DNA from: Escallonia rubra | Lineage: Eukaryota > Streptophyta > Magnoliopsida > Escalloniales > Escalloniaceae | Direction: 5' to 3' | Assembly (NCBI GenBank): GCA_033065855.1 | Contig: JAVXUO010002115.1 | Span: 186,001-250,000, forward strand | Length of the DNA stretch: 64,000 nt | Shown: positions 46,178 through 58,145 of the stretch, in pieces | Layout of the letters: the number at the start of each line of letters is the position of its first letter | How positions within the stretch are numbered: the stretch's first letter is position 1 | Notes under the pieces: generated by a model | The model's database searches: none | Told to the model about the DNA's origin: nothing | The model's input: only the letters and a program-made list of their open reading frames with translations | Translations under genes and position numbers: made by a program

Positions 46178-49100
46178 ATGACTGACCGGCTCCTGTTGTG
46201 TTTGGCCGTAATTGCCGTCTTTTCGGCGAGTCTGATTTCTCTGACGTTGGCCTACACTGATCCTTCAGACGGTACTTTCCTCTAACCCCCTCTATTCAAT
46301 TTCTTGAAGAATACCTTTGCTCTTTTATTTTGTCTTTTGCTGTTAATTATTGGTTGCAATGAAATTCTTTGTTGGTTTTGTCACTGTTGTTTTTATGAAG
46401 ATGGTTAAACTTGCAATTGTTCTTGATCTGGATCTAGATTATCCTGAATTCATCATCTTTATATATGATTTTTTGGCAGGAAAGTAACTACTTGTCCTTG
46501 ATTTCAGGTTAGTTAGGTGTTGATGCACCTTAGAGAAGTTCTATACCAAATCATACTTGGGATTCATGTTTTATACTATCGCTTTGTGCCTATAGATATG
46601 CAATATAACCCACGGAAGGAACTTGTCACTTGACAACATAGAAGAGTTTAAGGGGCTATAGATTCATCTCTTTTTAAAGAGGCCGAAATCCTCTCTTGAC
46701 AGTACACAAAGAACTTTTTTGGGAAGCTTTTCTGTCGGAAGTCTTGCTCATATAACTTAGAGAACACCTAATAAACCGGTATATAAAGCTTAAGGTTACA
46801 GTTGTGCCTTGCTTGGTACCTCATGTATCTCGTTGCAGCCTTCACTGAAAGGTCTGCAACCACTAGCCAGTAATCTTCACTTGGCATTTTGTCCTTCCTC
46901 TGTAGTTCCTTGCTACAGCGCCCTAATTTCTCTGCCTCGATCACCTCATCTATGGCACAGTCTACGTTAAAATCGAAAATTCCATCAGTCAGGGACTTCA
47001 ATTCTTTAGACGCAAGAGACTTTCTGCTAGGCATAACTTCAACTTCTATATGTATTTTCAAGTTCATGTGTTCTACTCTTAGTTGAAAATTTCAATCAAT
47101 TAGCTCAACATATGGTTGCAGTCATACTTTATACCTTATATGCGTTTTCTATTCTTGGCCGGCCACATTCCCAAACTAAAGCGCGTTCTTCAAACACGGG
47201 TATATCATTCATTCTGGAATTTGTTATGTAAGGGGCTATATAGGCTCCATTAGATTAGTCCAGAGACATATGCTTGACAGACAGCGGTTCTACAAAATCA
47301 CCACTGTATATCAGTTCCTCGTTTTTTTAGCTTCCTCTCACCAGGACGTTGTTCAAGCTCTCCGGTTATCAATTTGTTTTTACCTTCCACAACTTGCTAC
47401 TGATTTGGAATGCTGGTTAATTGTGAACTTTCTATTTGAGACGAGGTGCCAAAATGGACAGTCTTTATCTGTTTATGAACACTAAAGTGCTAAAGAAGCA
47501 AATCCTCCTTCAAACATCACACTGATGATCAGTCAAATCTGTCCTCTCTCGCTGACTCTAAAATATTCTTTATGTTGCAATGTCTTATAAGAAGAGTGCC
47601 GGTCCAACCATGGAACTCCCCCAAATTCTTTCCAATTTCTATCTTTCCGTACCAAAAGCCACTCGATGATAGGAACTGGTCTAAGATTACATGATAATTT
47701 TCCCGAGGATTTATATTGCAAGTGACTATGTCTTCGTCAATTCTTGCTTGTGGCATGAAAAATTACATGAAATACATTAACATTTTCTAGCTATTACATG
47801 CAGTTGAAACTCTTCAAGATCTGTATACAGCTCTGAACAGTCCACCACAGCTCAGTGGATGGAAATCAGGTGGTGGGGACCCATGTGAAGAATCATGGAT
47901 AGGAGTTTCATGCTCCGGGTCAACAGTTATCCACATGTACTAATGAACTGTTTCAGTCATAATTTCCATTTTGTATGTGCCAAAATGCTCAAACCTGAAT
48001 CATCTCTTGCATTCCGCAGTAAAATTGATCAGCTACAGCTCACTGGACGTCTTGGCTTTGAACTCTCTAAACTCTATAACTTGAAGCAGCTGTAAGCCAT
48101 TTAGCTGATCTGTGACTATAATTTAACCTCTATTGATTGATTATTGCACCAAATCAGTTATAATCTATGTTTTGTTCTCTTTCTAATAGGGATGTTAGCT
48201 CCAATAACATTCAGGGGGAAATCCCATACAGTTTACCCCCCAACGTGACACACTTGTAAGATGTTCTCCTGTACTGTGTTTGATGTATAGTTCAATAATT
48301 TGATTAATGTCATGCTAAGAAAATTCTAATCTTCTTTTCGTACTATGTGTTGCAGGAATTTAGCTTGCAACAACTTTACCCGAAATATACCCTACTCCTT
48401 AACTTCTCTGAGATATCTTCGGCATATGTGAGTTGCTTGTCCAAAGACTCCTTAATCTCCTTGGCTTTTTTGGTTGCTTAGAATTAATATGTGATTATTT
48501 CTCTTGCAGGAATCTGAGCCACAATTCGCTATCTGGACCTATTGGGAATGTATTCACTGGCCTAATGAATCTAAAGGAAATGTATGATATGTTACTTAAG
48601 TTCTATATATGTCTGCATTTATGAAAAGAACTTACGACCAATATACCTAACTGTTAGTGGCTGTCAGCTTTTAATGACTAGATGTGCGCTAACATAAGGT
48701 TCTCCATGAATTTAGAACTTCACGCTTTTGCAAACCATGTTTAAAATCATTAAATTGAAAGACTCAATTTTCAATTGATGGGAACCTATGTGTTATTCAT
48801 CATTTTCCGTGCTAATTATGCTCAAGTTTAAGTGGATTTTGGACTTGCAAAGTTCAAGATGCCCGTTAGAAGTTTGAATTGAAGTGAAATATCTACTATC
48901 AGACATGCGAGATCGCTTTACTAACTTGAATCAAGTAACATATTTGGTCTCTACTCTCCTTGTGAAATTTCATTTTATGCTACAGGGATTTGTCAAACAA
49001 TAACCTAACTGGAGATCTGCCTAGTTCATTTGGATCTTTGACCAATCTAACACGGTTGTGAGTATTCTGCTTGACTGTTTATTACTTGGTGTATCTGTTC

Positions 49101-52100
49101 GCAAATCACTGTTTCTTGACTTACTTTGAGGAGCATTTGCAGGTTCTTGCAAAGTAATAGGTTTACTGGATCAGTGATCTTCCTGGCTGGCCTCCCACTA
49201 ACTGACCTGTAGGTTTACCTGATCAATGTATTTTATTTGGATCTAGTCTTGCCGTATTTTTCTAATTTATTTTCCTTGAATTCACACCCATTTCCCCAGA
49301 AACATCCAAGATAACCATTTCAGTGGAGTCTTGCCCAACCAATTTCAAGTTATACACAACTTATGGTAACTACCAGGTTTTTAATGTACTTTCTTTTCTT
49401 TTCTCACATTAAGTAACCCAGTCCTGTTTAATTCACTTCTTCATGTGTATACAGGATTGGCGGTAACATCTTTGACAAAGGAGGAAACTATCCACCCTGG
49501 ACTTTTCCATTAGACACTATCCCCAATGAGCAGAATATTAGCAGTCCACCTTCAACCGTATCAAGTGCCATTGAGAGTTATCCTTCGCGTAAAGTTCGTA
49601 GAAAGAAGAAGAAAGGTTTAGGTCCTGGAGGTGTAGCTTGTATGGTTGGTGGAGCTACTCTAGTGGCAACCTGTGCAGCCCTCTTTATTGTGGTCCGCGT
49701 ACATCAGGCTAGAGCAAAAAAGCTCAGAAGCATTGAGAACAGTGAGAGCTTGCGGCAGTCCTTTCCAATGAGTATAGCCAGAGGTGAGATGATATCAACA
49801 GTTTGATTACGTGTGTATGAGTAGTTCTTTCTATGACTAGATAACAATGCTCTGGTGTTATACGTAGTTGCCAGGACATGGATTGTCCATGAACTATATG
49901 AACAAAGATTGATTCACACAATATTAACTGACATTCTAAGTTGGCATAATCATACAAATTCTGATTGGATTATTTACTTGGTGAACAATAAGGGATGCTA
50001 TCAAAATATTTTCTATTTGCAATATTGCATAGTTGGTTTTGCAAGTCGAAGACATACCAATACTACATCCTGCTCTTTTACACGAGAGTTTATGGCTCTC
50101 GCTCCCTCAGAAAGGAGACGATTTTTTTTTTGTACGTATATTTACAATTTATTCTTATACAATGATGACCCTCATAACTCAAGTGCTAGAAAGGTAGCTA
50201 CTCTTCTAAAAAGCATCAAGAGCTCTAGAGAACAAGTTATTCCAGTATAACCTAGGATCAGTTTGAGAAGGAGCTTCAGAAGCTATGAGTCATTGAGGCA
50301 ATTTACACTGTCTATAACCCCAACAGATACCCACTGGGATGGAATCTGCTGAAGCATGTATATGCTGAACTTATTGTTTTTTTCCCTGATCAGAAAGAGC
50401 TGCGACCAAAACAAGAGGGTGTTTATGCTGCCATCATGTTGTATTCCACATCTAAATTTGGTTGAGTAAGCAGAGATTACATGCATTACTTGCTATGCTT
50501 ATACTGTAGCCCTGTGATTTATGCTGGATTTCTCAACGTTTTGACCTTCATCAGTTGGATATCACCTGCTTCAGCTTCCTTATATTGTAAGAGTAGAGCA
50601 ACATGCATACCAAAAGCTGCCACCATAATTTTGGCCATATGTCTAAGAATGGCCTGATTTTACTGTTTCAATCATTTGTGAGCATCATTTCTTTGGCTTC
50701 AATTGGTCTAAAACTTTTTCTCTTGTGTCTACTTAGATATTACCAAATGCATAACATTTTCTGGGTTTGTCAGAAATTTTTCTCTAGTTCAGCTAGTTTT
50801 TTGTAGGTTCCTCTTATGCTTTTCATCAATCTGATTGTAGCCTATTCTTCTGCTGTTCCAGAGGAGAGCCCAGCAATCTCGATTAGAAACTCGCCCCCAC
50901 TGATTGCTCCAAGCCAATTACCACCTCTCCGTACCAAAATTGTAAGAGTATCTCGACGAAGGAGTTTTTCTAGGAAGTGCAGAATCCCCATAGGTGCAAA
51001 ACTCTACACTGTGGCAGAACTTCAACTGGCAACAAACTACTTTAGCGAAGAGAACCTTCTTGGAGAGGGGTCCCTTGGTTCTGTTTACAAAGCAGAGTTC
51101 CCTGATGGACAAGTAATATACTTGTATAAAGATATATAATGCAAGTTATAAAACCTCAAAAGCTCTAGAAGCAATGGAATTAACGAACTCTTATTTTTCT
51201 GTGTGCAAGGTTTTTGCTGTGAAGAACATTAACACAGTAGAACTATCTCTCAATGAAGAAGAACGATTTCTGGAAGTGATATGGAATGCAGCTCGTTTGA
51301 GGCACCAGAACATTGTACAGCTTCATGGTTATTGTGTAGAGCATGGACAGCATCTCCTTGTGTACGAGTATATCAGAAATGTGTCTCTCTATGATGCTTT
51401 GCACAGTGAAGGATACATGACTCTTTCTTGGGGACATCGACTTCGAATTGCTCTTGGAACAGCACGGGCTTTGAGGTAAGTATTTGATGTGGCTTTGGTA
51501 GAAGCACTACTGCTTGTCAGCGGCTCATTAGGGGTACTCTACAATTGAAATCACCATCAAAGTATACCAACAAGCTCATGAAGTTGAAAAGCAGAATTGC
51601 TTACATGCTATAGACTACCAGCTCAGAAATTAGGACGATTGCTTTGTATATGCTCTTTTTCAGTAGTTGAAGGCAGCAGTTTCTTGCTTACATATGGTGT
51701 TTGATTATACTTTGTTGTACATGATGTTTTCCAGCTATTTGCATACAGCGTGCATGGCCTCCTTCGCTCATAGCAACTTAAAGGCTGGTAACGTTTTACT
51801 TGATGAAGATCTTACGCCTCGTATCTCTGACTGTGGGCTAGCTGTTTTGAAACCCCTTACCAGCAACAGTGTTAAGCTTAAGGTATATAGTTTGAAAACC
51901 ATATGTTTAATGCAGTTCAAAAGAATCTTATAGGATTTTTGACCAAATCAATCTAGCTTCAGATGTTCCTCCTTTGAGGTACACGAAACCTTGGCCTTGA
52001 TATAGCAGAAGCCATAAGCCCTGCCATGCTTATTGGCTGTGGCTTATGATTTGCAGGAAGAGTTGGACACTTTCCTTCAAGTATGTGAACTGAAATGTTT

Positions 52101-53092
52101 TCAAATTTAACTTCTTAAACTTACGTTTTTTCCTGGGATGAAATGTTCTGGTAGAAATTTCAGTTTGGTAATATCTTTTTGCACTTGCTCAAAATCACCA
52201 GTAAAGTCAACGACGGCATATGATATAACCTCATCTCTGATAAAAGTTTCTCTGGAAAGTAAATTTCAGTCTTTGACAAACTGATGATGGATGCTAACAG
52301 GCTTCTGAAATGGCTCTCTGTGATAATGGCTACATTGCTCCTGAACACGTTCAACCTGGAATTGGAAATACAAAGGGTGACATCTATGCCTTTGGAGTGT
52401 TGCTGTTAGAGCTTTTAACTGGAAGGAAGCCTTTTGACAGGTTCAAAGCATTCTCAATTCCTAATTTTCAGTTTTTACGTATCTGGCGATTTTCCTGATA
52501 ACCATTATGTTTCTTTGAACTAGTTCAAAACCTAGAGGAGAGCCATCCCTGGTGAGGTGGGCCTCTTCCCAGCTTCATGACAATGAGTCATTGGAACAGA
52601 TGGTCGATCCAACCATTAAAAGAACGATCTCCCCCAAGGGCCTCTCACGGTTTGCTGACATTGTCTCTCTCTGTATTCAGGTATTAGCTTGTAAAGCACA
52701 ATTACTTTTAAGCATAATTTCTTGAGCCTGTTAGGAGTTCCTGTTATGTGTATAGCAAATAGCAGGTCAAGGTACAGAATTTTGAATTTTTTTATCTACC
52801 CTTCTTTTCTGGATCTTAACTTTGTCCCCAGCGTCCGAAATTGCAGAACTTATTACTTGTGCTTTATGAGTAGTGAACATACAAAATTTGCCTTGTATGT
52901 GAACAGCCCGAGAAGGAATTTCGCCCCCCAATGTCTGAAATTGCAGAATCTCTGATAAGTCTACTGCAAGAGCACCGTGCAGTGAGAGGCATATCTGGGG
53001 ATGGTACTGAGGTTGACCCCTTCGACAGGTCTTTCCGTTCAACCAATTCGCACTTCTTTGGCTCGCCTACAGTGAGCTATTTGTCCATCTGA
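46178..53092 (+). CDS. SRF2: STRUBBELIG-receptor family LRR receptor-like pseudokinase, SRF2-like
   Basis: Sixteen exons: 46178-46271, 47804-47936, 48020-48091, 48190-48255, 48356-48427, 48510-48581, 48986-49057, 49143-49208, 49300-49365, 49455-49783, 50862-51112, 51210-51475, 51735-51882, 52301-52440, 52524-52680 and 52907-53092, giving 729 residues (Arabidopsis SRF2 is about 735). Order: signal peptide (1-25); SUB/LRRNT domain with [20 protein letters not shown] and [10 protein letters not shown]; about six LRRs, one per 66- or 72-base exon; a Pro/Ser-rich linker; a basic stretch KVRRKKKK; a membrane segment (about 298-318); then a kinase-like domain (about 408-680). The glycine loop GEGSLGSV and Lys436 are kept, but HRD is H532-S533-N534 and DFG is D552-C553-G554, so catalysis is unlikely. 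STRUBBELIG itself is known to signal without kinase activity. SRF genes act in cell-surface signalling and tissue shaping. The subgroup choice (SRF2 rather than SRF1 or SRF3) is tentative. Confidence 0.88.
46272..47803 (+). other. SRF intron 1 (1532 bases) with unrecognised minus-strand open frames
   Basis: Minus-strand frames at 46768-47067 (99 residues, with [16 protein letters not shown]) and 47529-47756 (75 residues) look more protein-like in composition than chance frames nearby, but I recognise no family. They may be remains of an inserted gene fragment or retrocopy. Confidence 0.3.
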
Positions 53093-54514
53093 GCTTGCAA
53101 TATCGGCTGAATGGTCAATCTGCTCTGTTACAACTCTTGGTATAAACTTCCCCACAATGAGCTCACTGCTTGTATTTTGGCCTAGTTGTGTAATATCCAA
53201 TTTTGACTGCTCAAAAACAGGATTAGCATAGTTCTGTACAGCTCTTGATTTCCGTTCTTACAGAATTTTATCAACTTCACGGTTTCTTAAAGTCCACATT
53301 CTCGTATTAAGTTGGTAAGACGGCCTGTTTTAGAACTTTTCTGGTTGATAACATTGGTTGTTCTTCTCTATGGATATGGTCATATGAAGCAGAACAAAGC
53401 CCTAGTGTCCTCTGATCCCTTGCGTTACCTTCTTGGTAATACCATGCATTACAATTTTCTTGACACAATCTTCTAAAGTTTGTTCTTTTTATAGTTCTCA
53501 GGCTGTAGGCTTTAGGTAAGAAAATCTTGGAAATTTGACATAGTTATGCTGATACCAATTCGTTAAAAGATTCAAGTTATTTGTTCCATGCTAGAATTTC
53601 CTGAGCAATCAATGAGAACCCGGAGTTATCAGTCTATTAGCTATACTTCACCAGAAATAAACTTGCAGTGACATGAGTTCTAGTGCTCTGCTCCGATTCT
53701 CTAGATTTTGGCCGTTGAACACATTAAACAGGTTACTCTTCCTGCTCTACTACCGGCTCCCCGTCCCTGACCACCACGTACACCAACCACCTCTCCATTC
53801 GTTTCCCACACCCTCCACCGCCACTAATTTTGCTGTAACGAAGTGTCACAACAGTCGACTCCATCCGTTTTTGTGACGACCAAAAAATTGCTATGACAAA
53901 GATATTAGCTAGTGCATCAGCAAATCTCCTCAAATTTCATGCTATTTTTTGATCTTGAGTCTGTGGAGTCTCACTCAGGCAAATGAATGGGAAAAGAACT
54001 AGGCTTTCCCTCCTCCTCTGATTGTATGTAGCCTTTGAGAACCATTGGTTGAAATTTGTTTCTCACAAGCTCTCTTGTGAACTGCGATGTACTTCTATTA
54101 TTTCTTCTTTTTTTGGTACATAGGATTTGAAATCAAAAGATTACATTCTAACCTGGCCTACGTACGCCTTCAGCATCCGCCTGTAACAGCGTCCCAAAAA
54201 ATCCTTGAAGAGGTTGATCTAGATAGCAGAATGCCATATCTTGGTTTGCTCCGCGGTTAGCAAGATGGTTCGTTTCCTTCTCTAAGCACATGCATAATTG
54301 ATGATGTGGTCGTTCTCAGTAGAAATCTGTAGCCTTTGATCAAGTTTAACAGTGGGTGGAAAACAGTTTAACTCTTTTTCCAGTAGCTCTGTTGTATTCT
54401 TTGCGTCAATTTTCAGTTCTGCCTCCTGGAAACCCTGATCTTTGCCTTGTACTACAGCAATCCAGTTCATTGCAAACCGATTGATATCAGTCCAGAAAAA
54501 GTTTTGTATGCTAT
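53093..54514. other. SRF 3' flank, no gene recognised
   Basis: The SRF 3' UTR probably covers the first 200-300 bases. The rest shows no coding pattern. Confidence 0.5.
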
Positions 54515-54720
54515 AGAAAGATAATTATAACAACCTCCTCCTTGTAGCGATAATTAATAATCGTTAAATATTTCTAATAATTTTTATTTAGTCATGGTAA
54601 AAAAATGCTACTAAAAACTATCGCTAAAAGTTTTAATAGAAATGTCACTGAATACATTTAGCGACTATTAATTGATCGTTATACGGAAGATTCTAGCCAT
54701 CTTCTTATAACCAGGGTAGC
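54515..54720. mobile_element. Palindromic MITE, copy 4
   Basis: TAGCGATAATTAATAATCG on the left and TAGCGACTATTAATTGATCG on the right, with AAAATGCTACTAAAAACTATCGC and GAAATGTCACTGAATA in the middle. Same family as at 28645-28870. Confidence 0.6.
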
Positions 54721-55600
54721 CGTAAAAAAAATTCCGTCCATAAAAATCACCAATCCATGGGTTATAGATTGCATGAGTGATAGTAAATTTCCCTGCCAAT
54801 GAAAGAAGATTTATTTCTCAACCTCTGTTTTGGAATTTATGTATAGTCTGGTTATGGAGGCTTTTGTATGTATCATGGGCATATATACACTATGATAAAT
54901 AGCCAAGTTTTCAGGTGAGAGGTATGGCTAATTTTTTGGGCACGTTATTTTGGAATTTCTTCAGTTACAAAAACTTTAGAAATTAATTGTCATAGACAAT
55001 ATGTGACAATCAATCACATAGTTTTAAAAAATCGAGTGGCGAGGCGATTTCTACGCGTCTTCCCTTTCTCCTATGAGAAGCTTTTTCTTCGTCTATATTT
55101 TCTGTCTCCGTCACCAGCGCCGGTTTCCTTGGTGGGTGGTGATGTGGTAGATTAGTTCTTAGTTCCTTAGGGTTTTCTTGGGGTTCTCGGTGGCTGAAGC
55201 AAGTTGATGTCTCTCGGGTTTGCAATCGATTGCACTCGGTTGTTGTAGTTATACCTGTTTTTCCGACGCTGGTTATTGGTTGGAGGTCGAGTATGGATTT
55301 AGCTGTTGGGGTTCTTGGGTGCTCCTTGGTTGGATTGTGGTGGCTGTAGGTTGTGGGTCGTTTGTCGTAGCCTTTCCTTGGTGCTCATGTGACCATATAT
55401 TGTTTTAGGAAAAGCAATTATGTGGTAGACATTACCTCCCCAATTATGTTAGATATATATATTATCAAATATGGAGATATTCGCGTTCCACATTTTCATA
55501 ATTGCACTTTATATGCTTTTATACGTGAAGCAATATGAAATGATTTTTTTCTTTTTGCAAGTAAGTTTGAAAGTTTAGGCACTATAGCTTGTAAATATAA
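54721..55600. other. Gene-poor region
   Basis: Open frames at 55010-55225 (minus) and 55220-55408 (plus) show no family pattern. Confidence 0.4.
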
Positions 55601-55869
55601 GACAATATGTTTGATAACTATTTCAAACTGTTCCCAACCTATTCTGGTCGTACCCAATGGCACACTGTGGTTCCATTTTGCATGACACGTCCGCACAAGC
55701 AACATACATTTTCAACGCTCACAACCGGTCAAAGCATGCATGCTCAAGTCACGTGCACTTATCACTTTCGTCACGTTACTTCGTTACTAAGAAGCTCATT
55801 TTTGCACGAAGCCTTATCACGCTTCGACCGTCGCACTTCGCCTCCCCCCGTCGATGCGCCATGGCACTT

Positions 55870-56045
55870 GCCCAAGGAGATTGGCCTTGGCCTCCCCCTT
55901 GGGGTCGGCCTCGGCCTTGGCCTTCCCCTTGGGGTCGGCCTCGGCCTCCCCATTGGGGTCGGCCTCGGCCTTGGCCTCCCCCTTGGGGTTGGCCTCAGCC
56001 TCCCCCTTGGGGTCGGCCTCGGCCTTCCCCGAAGGGTTGGCCTTT
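55870..56045 (+). repeat. Minisatellite of GGCCTTGGCCTCCCCCTTGG-type units
   Basis: About six to seven short units built from CCCCTTGGGGTCGGCCTCGG with small variants. The overlapping open frames (Pro/Arg/Trp-rich or Gly/Leu-rich) on both strands come from the repeat. Confidence 0.85.
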
Positions 56046-56089
56046 GGTCTCCATCCTTAGCACATTCACTTCTCTTCAAGGGACCAAAC

Positions 56090-56190
56090 ACAACTCCGCG
56101 ACCACGTCGCCCGGACACAACTCCGCGACCCCGTCTCCCGGACACAACTCCGTGACCCCGTCGCCCGGACACAACTCTGCGACCCCCGTC
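56090..56190 (+). repeat. Minisatellite, four units of about 27 bases
   Basis: Units of the form CCCGGACACAACTCCGCGAC plus CCCGTCG run in tandem. Confidence 0.85.
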
Positions 56191-56493
56191 GCCGGCGTCT
56201 GGGTGCCGCACTTCAACACTCCGCCGCGCCTATGCGTCGCGCCGCTGATACAGCCGTGCCCCCCGGCTCTTTGTCACACTACCGTGCCTCTGGCACCATA
56301 CGCACTCTGTCGCGCCCAGGCGCATCGCCACTAACATAGACGTGCCCCCGGCACCTTACTCACTTCATCGTACCGATGCGCCACAATCATGATACATGCC
56401 CCCTCGAGCACCACACTCATTCACCACACCATGCGTACCTTGCCTTGGTCGTGGAACATGCTTCGACCCACTTTTCGGAGTGTACATCATCCT

Positions 56494-57185
56494 GCGGGGA
56501 TAGGCGACTCCTCCGGGACACTATCTCTGCCAGGGAGCTCTTCAACTCCCCTTCTGCCAGGTAGACGGCTCCTCCGGGATGCTACCTCGGCCAGTCGGGT
56601 ATACGGCTCCTCCGGGATGCTACCTTCACATGCTCCGAGTGCTCCGGCACAAGGACTCACCCGCGGGGATAGGCGACTCCTCCGGGACACTATCTCTGCC
56701 AGGGAGCTCTTCAACTCCCCTTCCGCCAGGTAGACGGCTCCTCCGGGATGCTACCTCGGCCAGTCGGGTAGACGGCTCCTCCGGGATGCTACCTTGACTC
56801 GCTCCGAGTGCTCCGGCACAAGGACTCACCCGCGGGGATAGGCGACTCCTCCGGGACACTATCTCTGCCAGGGAGCTCTTCAACTCCCCTTCCGCCAGGT
56901 AGACGGCTCCTCCGGGATGCTACCTCGGCCAGTCGGGTAGACGGCTCCTCCGGGATGCTACTTTGACTTGCTCCAAGTGCTCCGGCATAAGGACTCACCC
57001 GCGGGGATAGGCGACTCCTCCGGGACACTATCTTTGCCAGGGAGCTCTAAGTGCTCCGGCACGAAGACTCCCCTTCTGCCAGGTAGACGGCTCCTCCGGG
57101 ATGCTACCTTGGCCGGCCAGGTAGATGGCTCCTCTGGGATGCTATTTCGGCCTGCGGAATAGGCGACTCCTCCGGGACACTATCT
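56494..57185 (+). repeat. 169-base tandem repeat, about four units
   Basis: GCGGGGATAGGCGACTCCTC starts at 56494, 56663, 56832 and 57001, exactly 169 bases apart each time; a shorter unit follows at about 57156. Each full unit also holds two copies of a TAGACGGCTCCTCCGGGATG motif, so the unit is itself built from a smaller repeat. Confidence 0.9.
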
Positions 57186-58145
57186 CCACCAGGGTGCCTG
57201 CGTGACTGGCCTACGTGCTCCGGCACTGGGGGCTTGCGTCGGCACCCCTAGGGACTATGACCCCCGGGTCACTCCGAGACGGGAGCAGGTCTTCGGAGGG
57301 CATCGCGCCTAGTTCACCTGGCAGTTGGGCGTCGGGTCTTCCCCACCACTGCCAGGCCTGTGGGACTCTGCAAGGGCTTGGAGTGGAGGCTAGATCAAGG
57401 GGTTCTCTGTCCACACTGACGTTGTGGGAGCCAGTCTTTCTAGACAGACAGATCGACGCTGTGCGGGGCAGGCCGGGTGAATATGCGATCCGACAGTCCA
57501 TGGAGCACCGGCACCCGTGGACCCCCTGGTGATGTGTTACTCCCGGGGAGTTCCACGTGTCAGTTAATGACATCATCATCTCAATCTCTATAAATAGAGG
57601 TGTTGAGAATTCATTCAAAAGTTTATGGTTGGACATTTTAAGAATATTTTCACTTTCTCACTCTAGAATCCTAGAGAGAGAAACATACATGACCTTGACT
57701 CTGGACCTAAGCATCGGACTGTGACTGTCGTCGTGTATTCATCCTGCGTTATCGCCCTCGCAGCACTGCCACCCTCAAGCTCTGTCTGGGAAGCCCTTGG
57801 TCTCTGCCCTTGTTCCACCCTTGCTGTGTCTCACATCAACATACTTGGCATCTGACTCGGACTGCAGCCTTTGTGGCACCTCCATGTAGCTACGAACCCA
57901 CTTTCCTTGGCATCACAAACTTATAACAATATGGTAACTTGTTTCAGAAATTCAATCCATAAATCGTAGTCATGCTATTGTCCTTCTTTTTCCATAGTAG
58001 TGGGGAAATTAGTACGTGTGATTTCATCTTTTGTCCTATTGTCACTGCCACGTGCTATAAATTCAACATTTCTAAAAATTAGAGTCGCACTTCCCATTAA
58101 AAGAAATCCTACGTAATAAAGTTTCACATTATTTTGTGGGCTATG

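Larger units (their letters stand above)
55610..57925 (+). mobile_element. GC-rich block resembling a solitary LTR (fossil)
   Basis: A 2.3-kb block with sharply different composition from its surroundings. Near its right side it has an LTR-like promoter layout: a TATAAATAG box at about 57590 followed by a CT-rich leader and about 330 bases of U5-like sequence. Tandem repeats fill its left part. No gag or pol domain is seen on either side, so it would be a solitary LTR or a remnant. The word ACAATATG flanks both sides (55602-55609 and 57926-57933), which may be chance. The edges and the family are not certain, and the age cannot be given. Confidence 0.4.

Noticed and set aside
55657-56334. 225-residue Pro/Arg/Trp-rich frame and its antisense
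   Set aside because: Both come from the short-period minisatellites in the GC-rich block.
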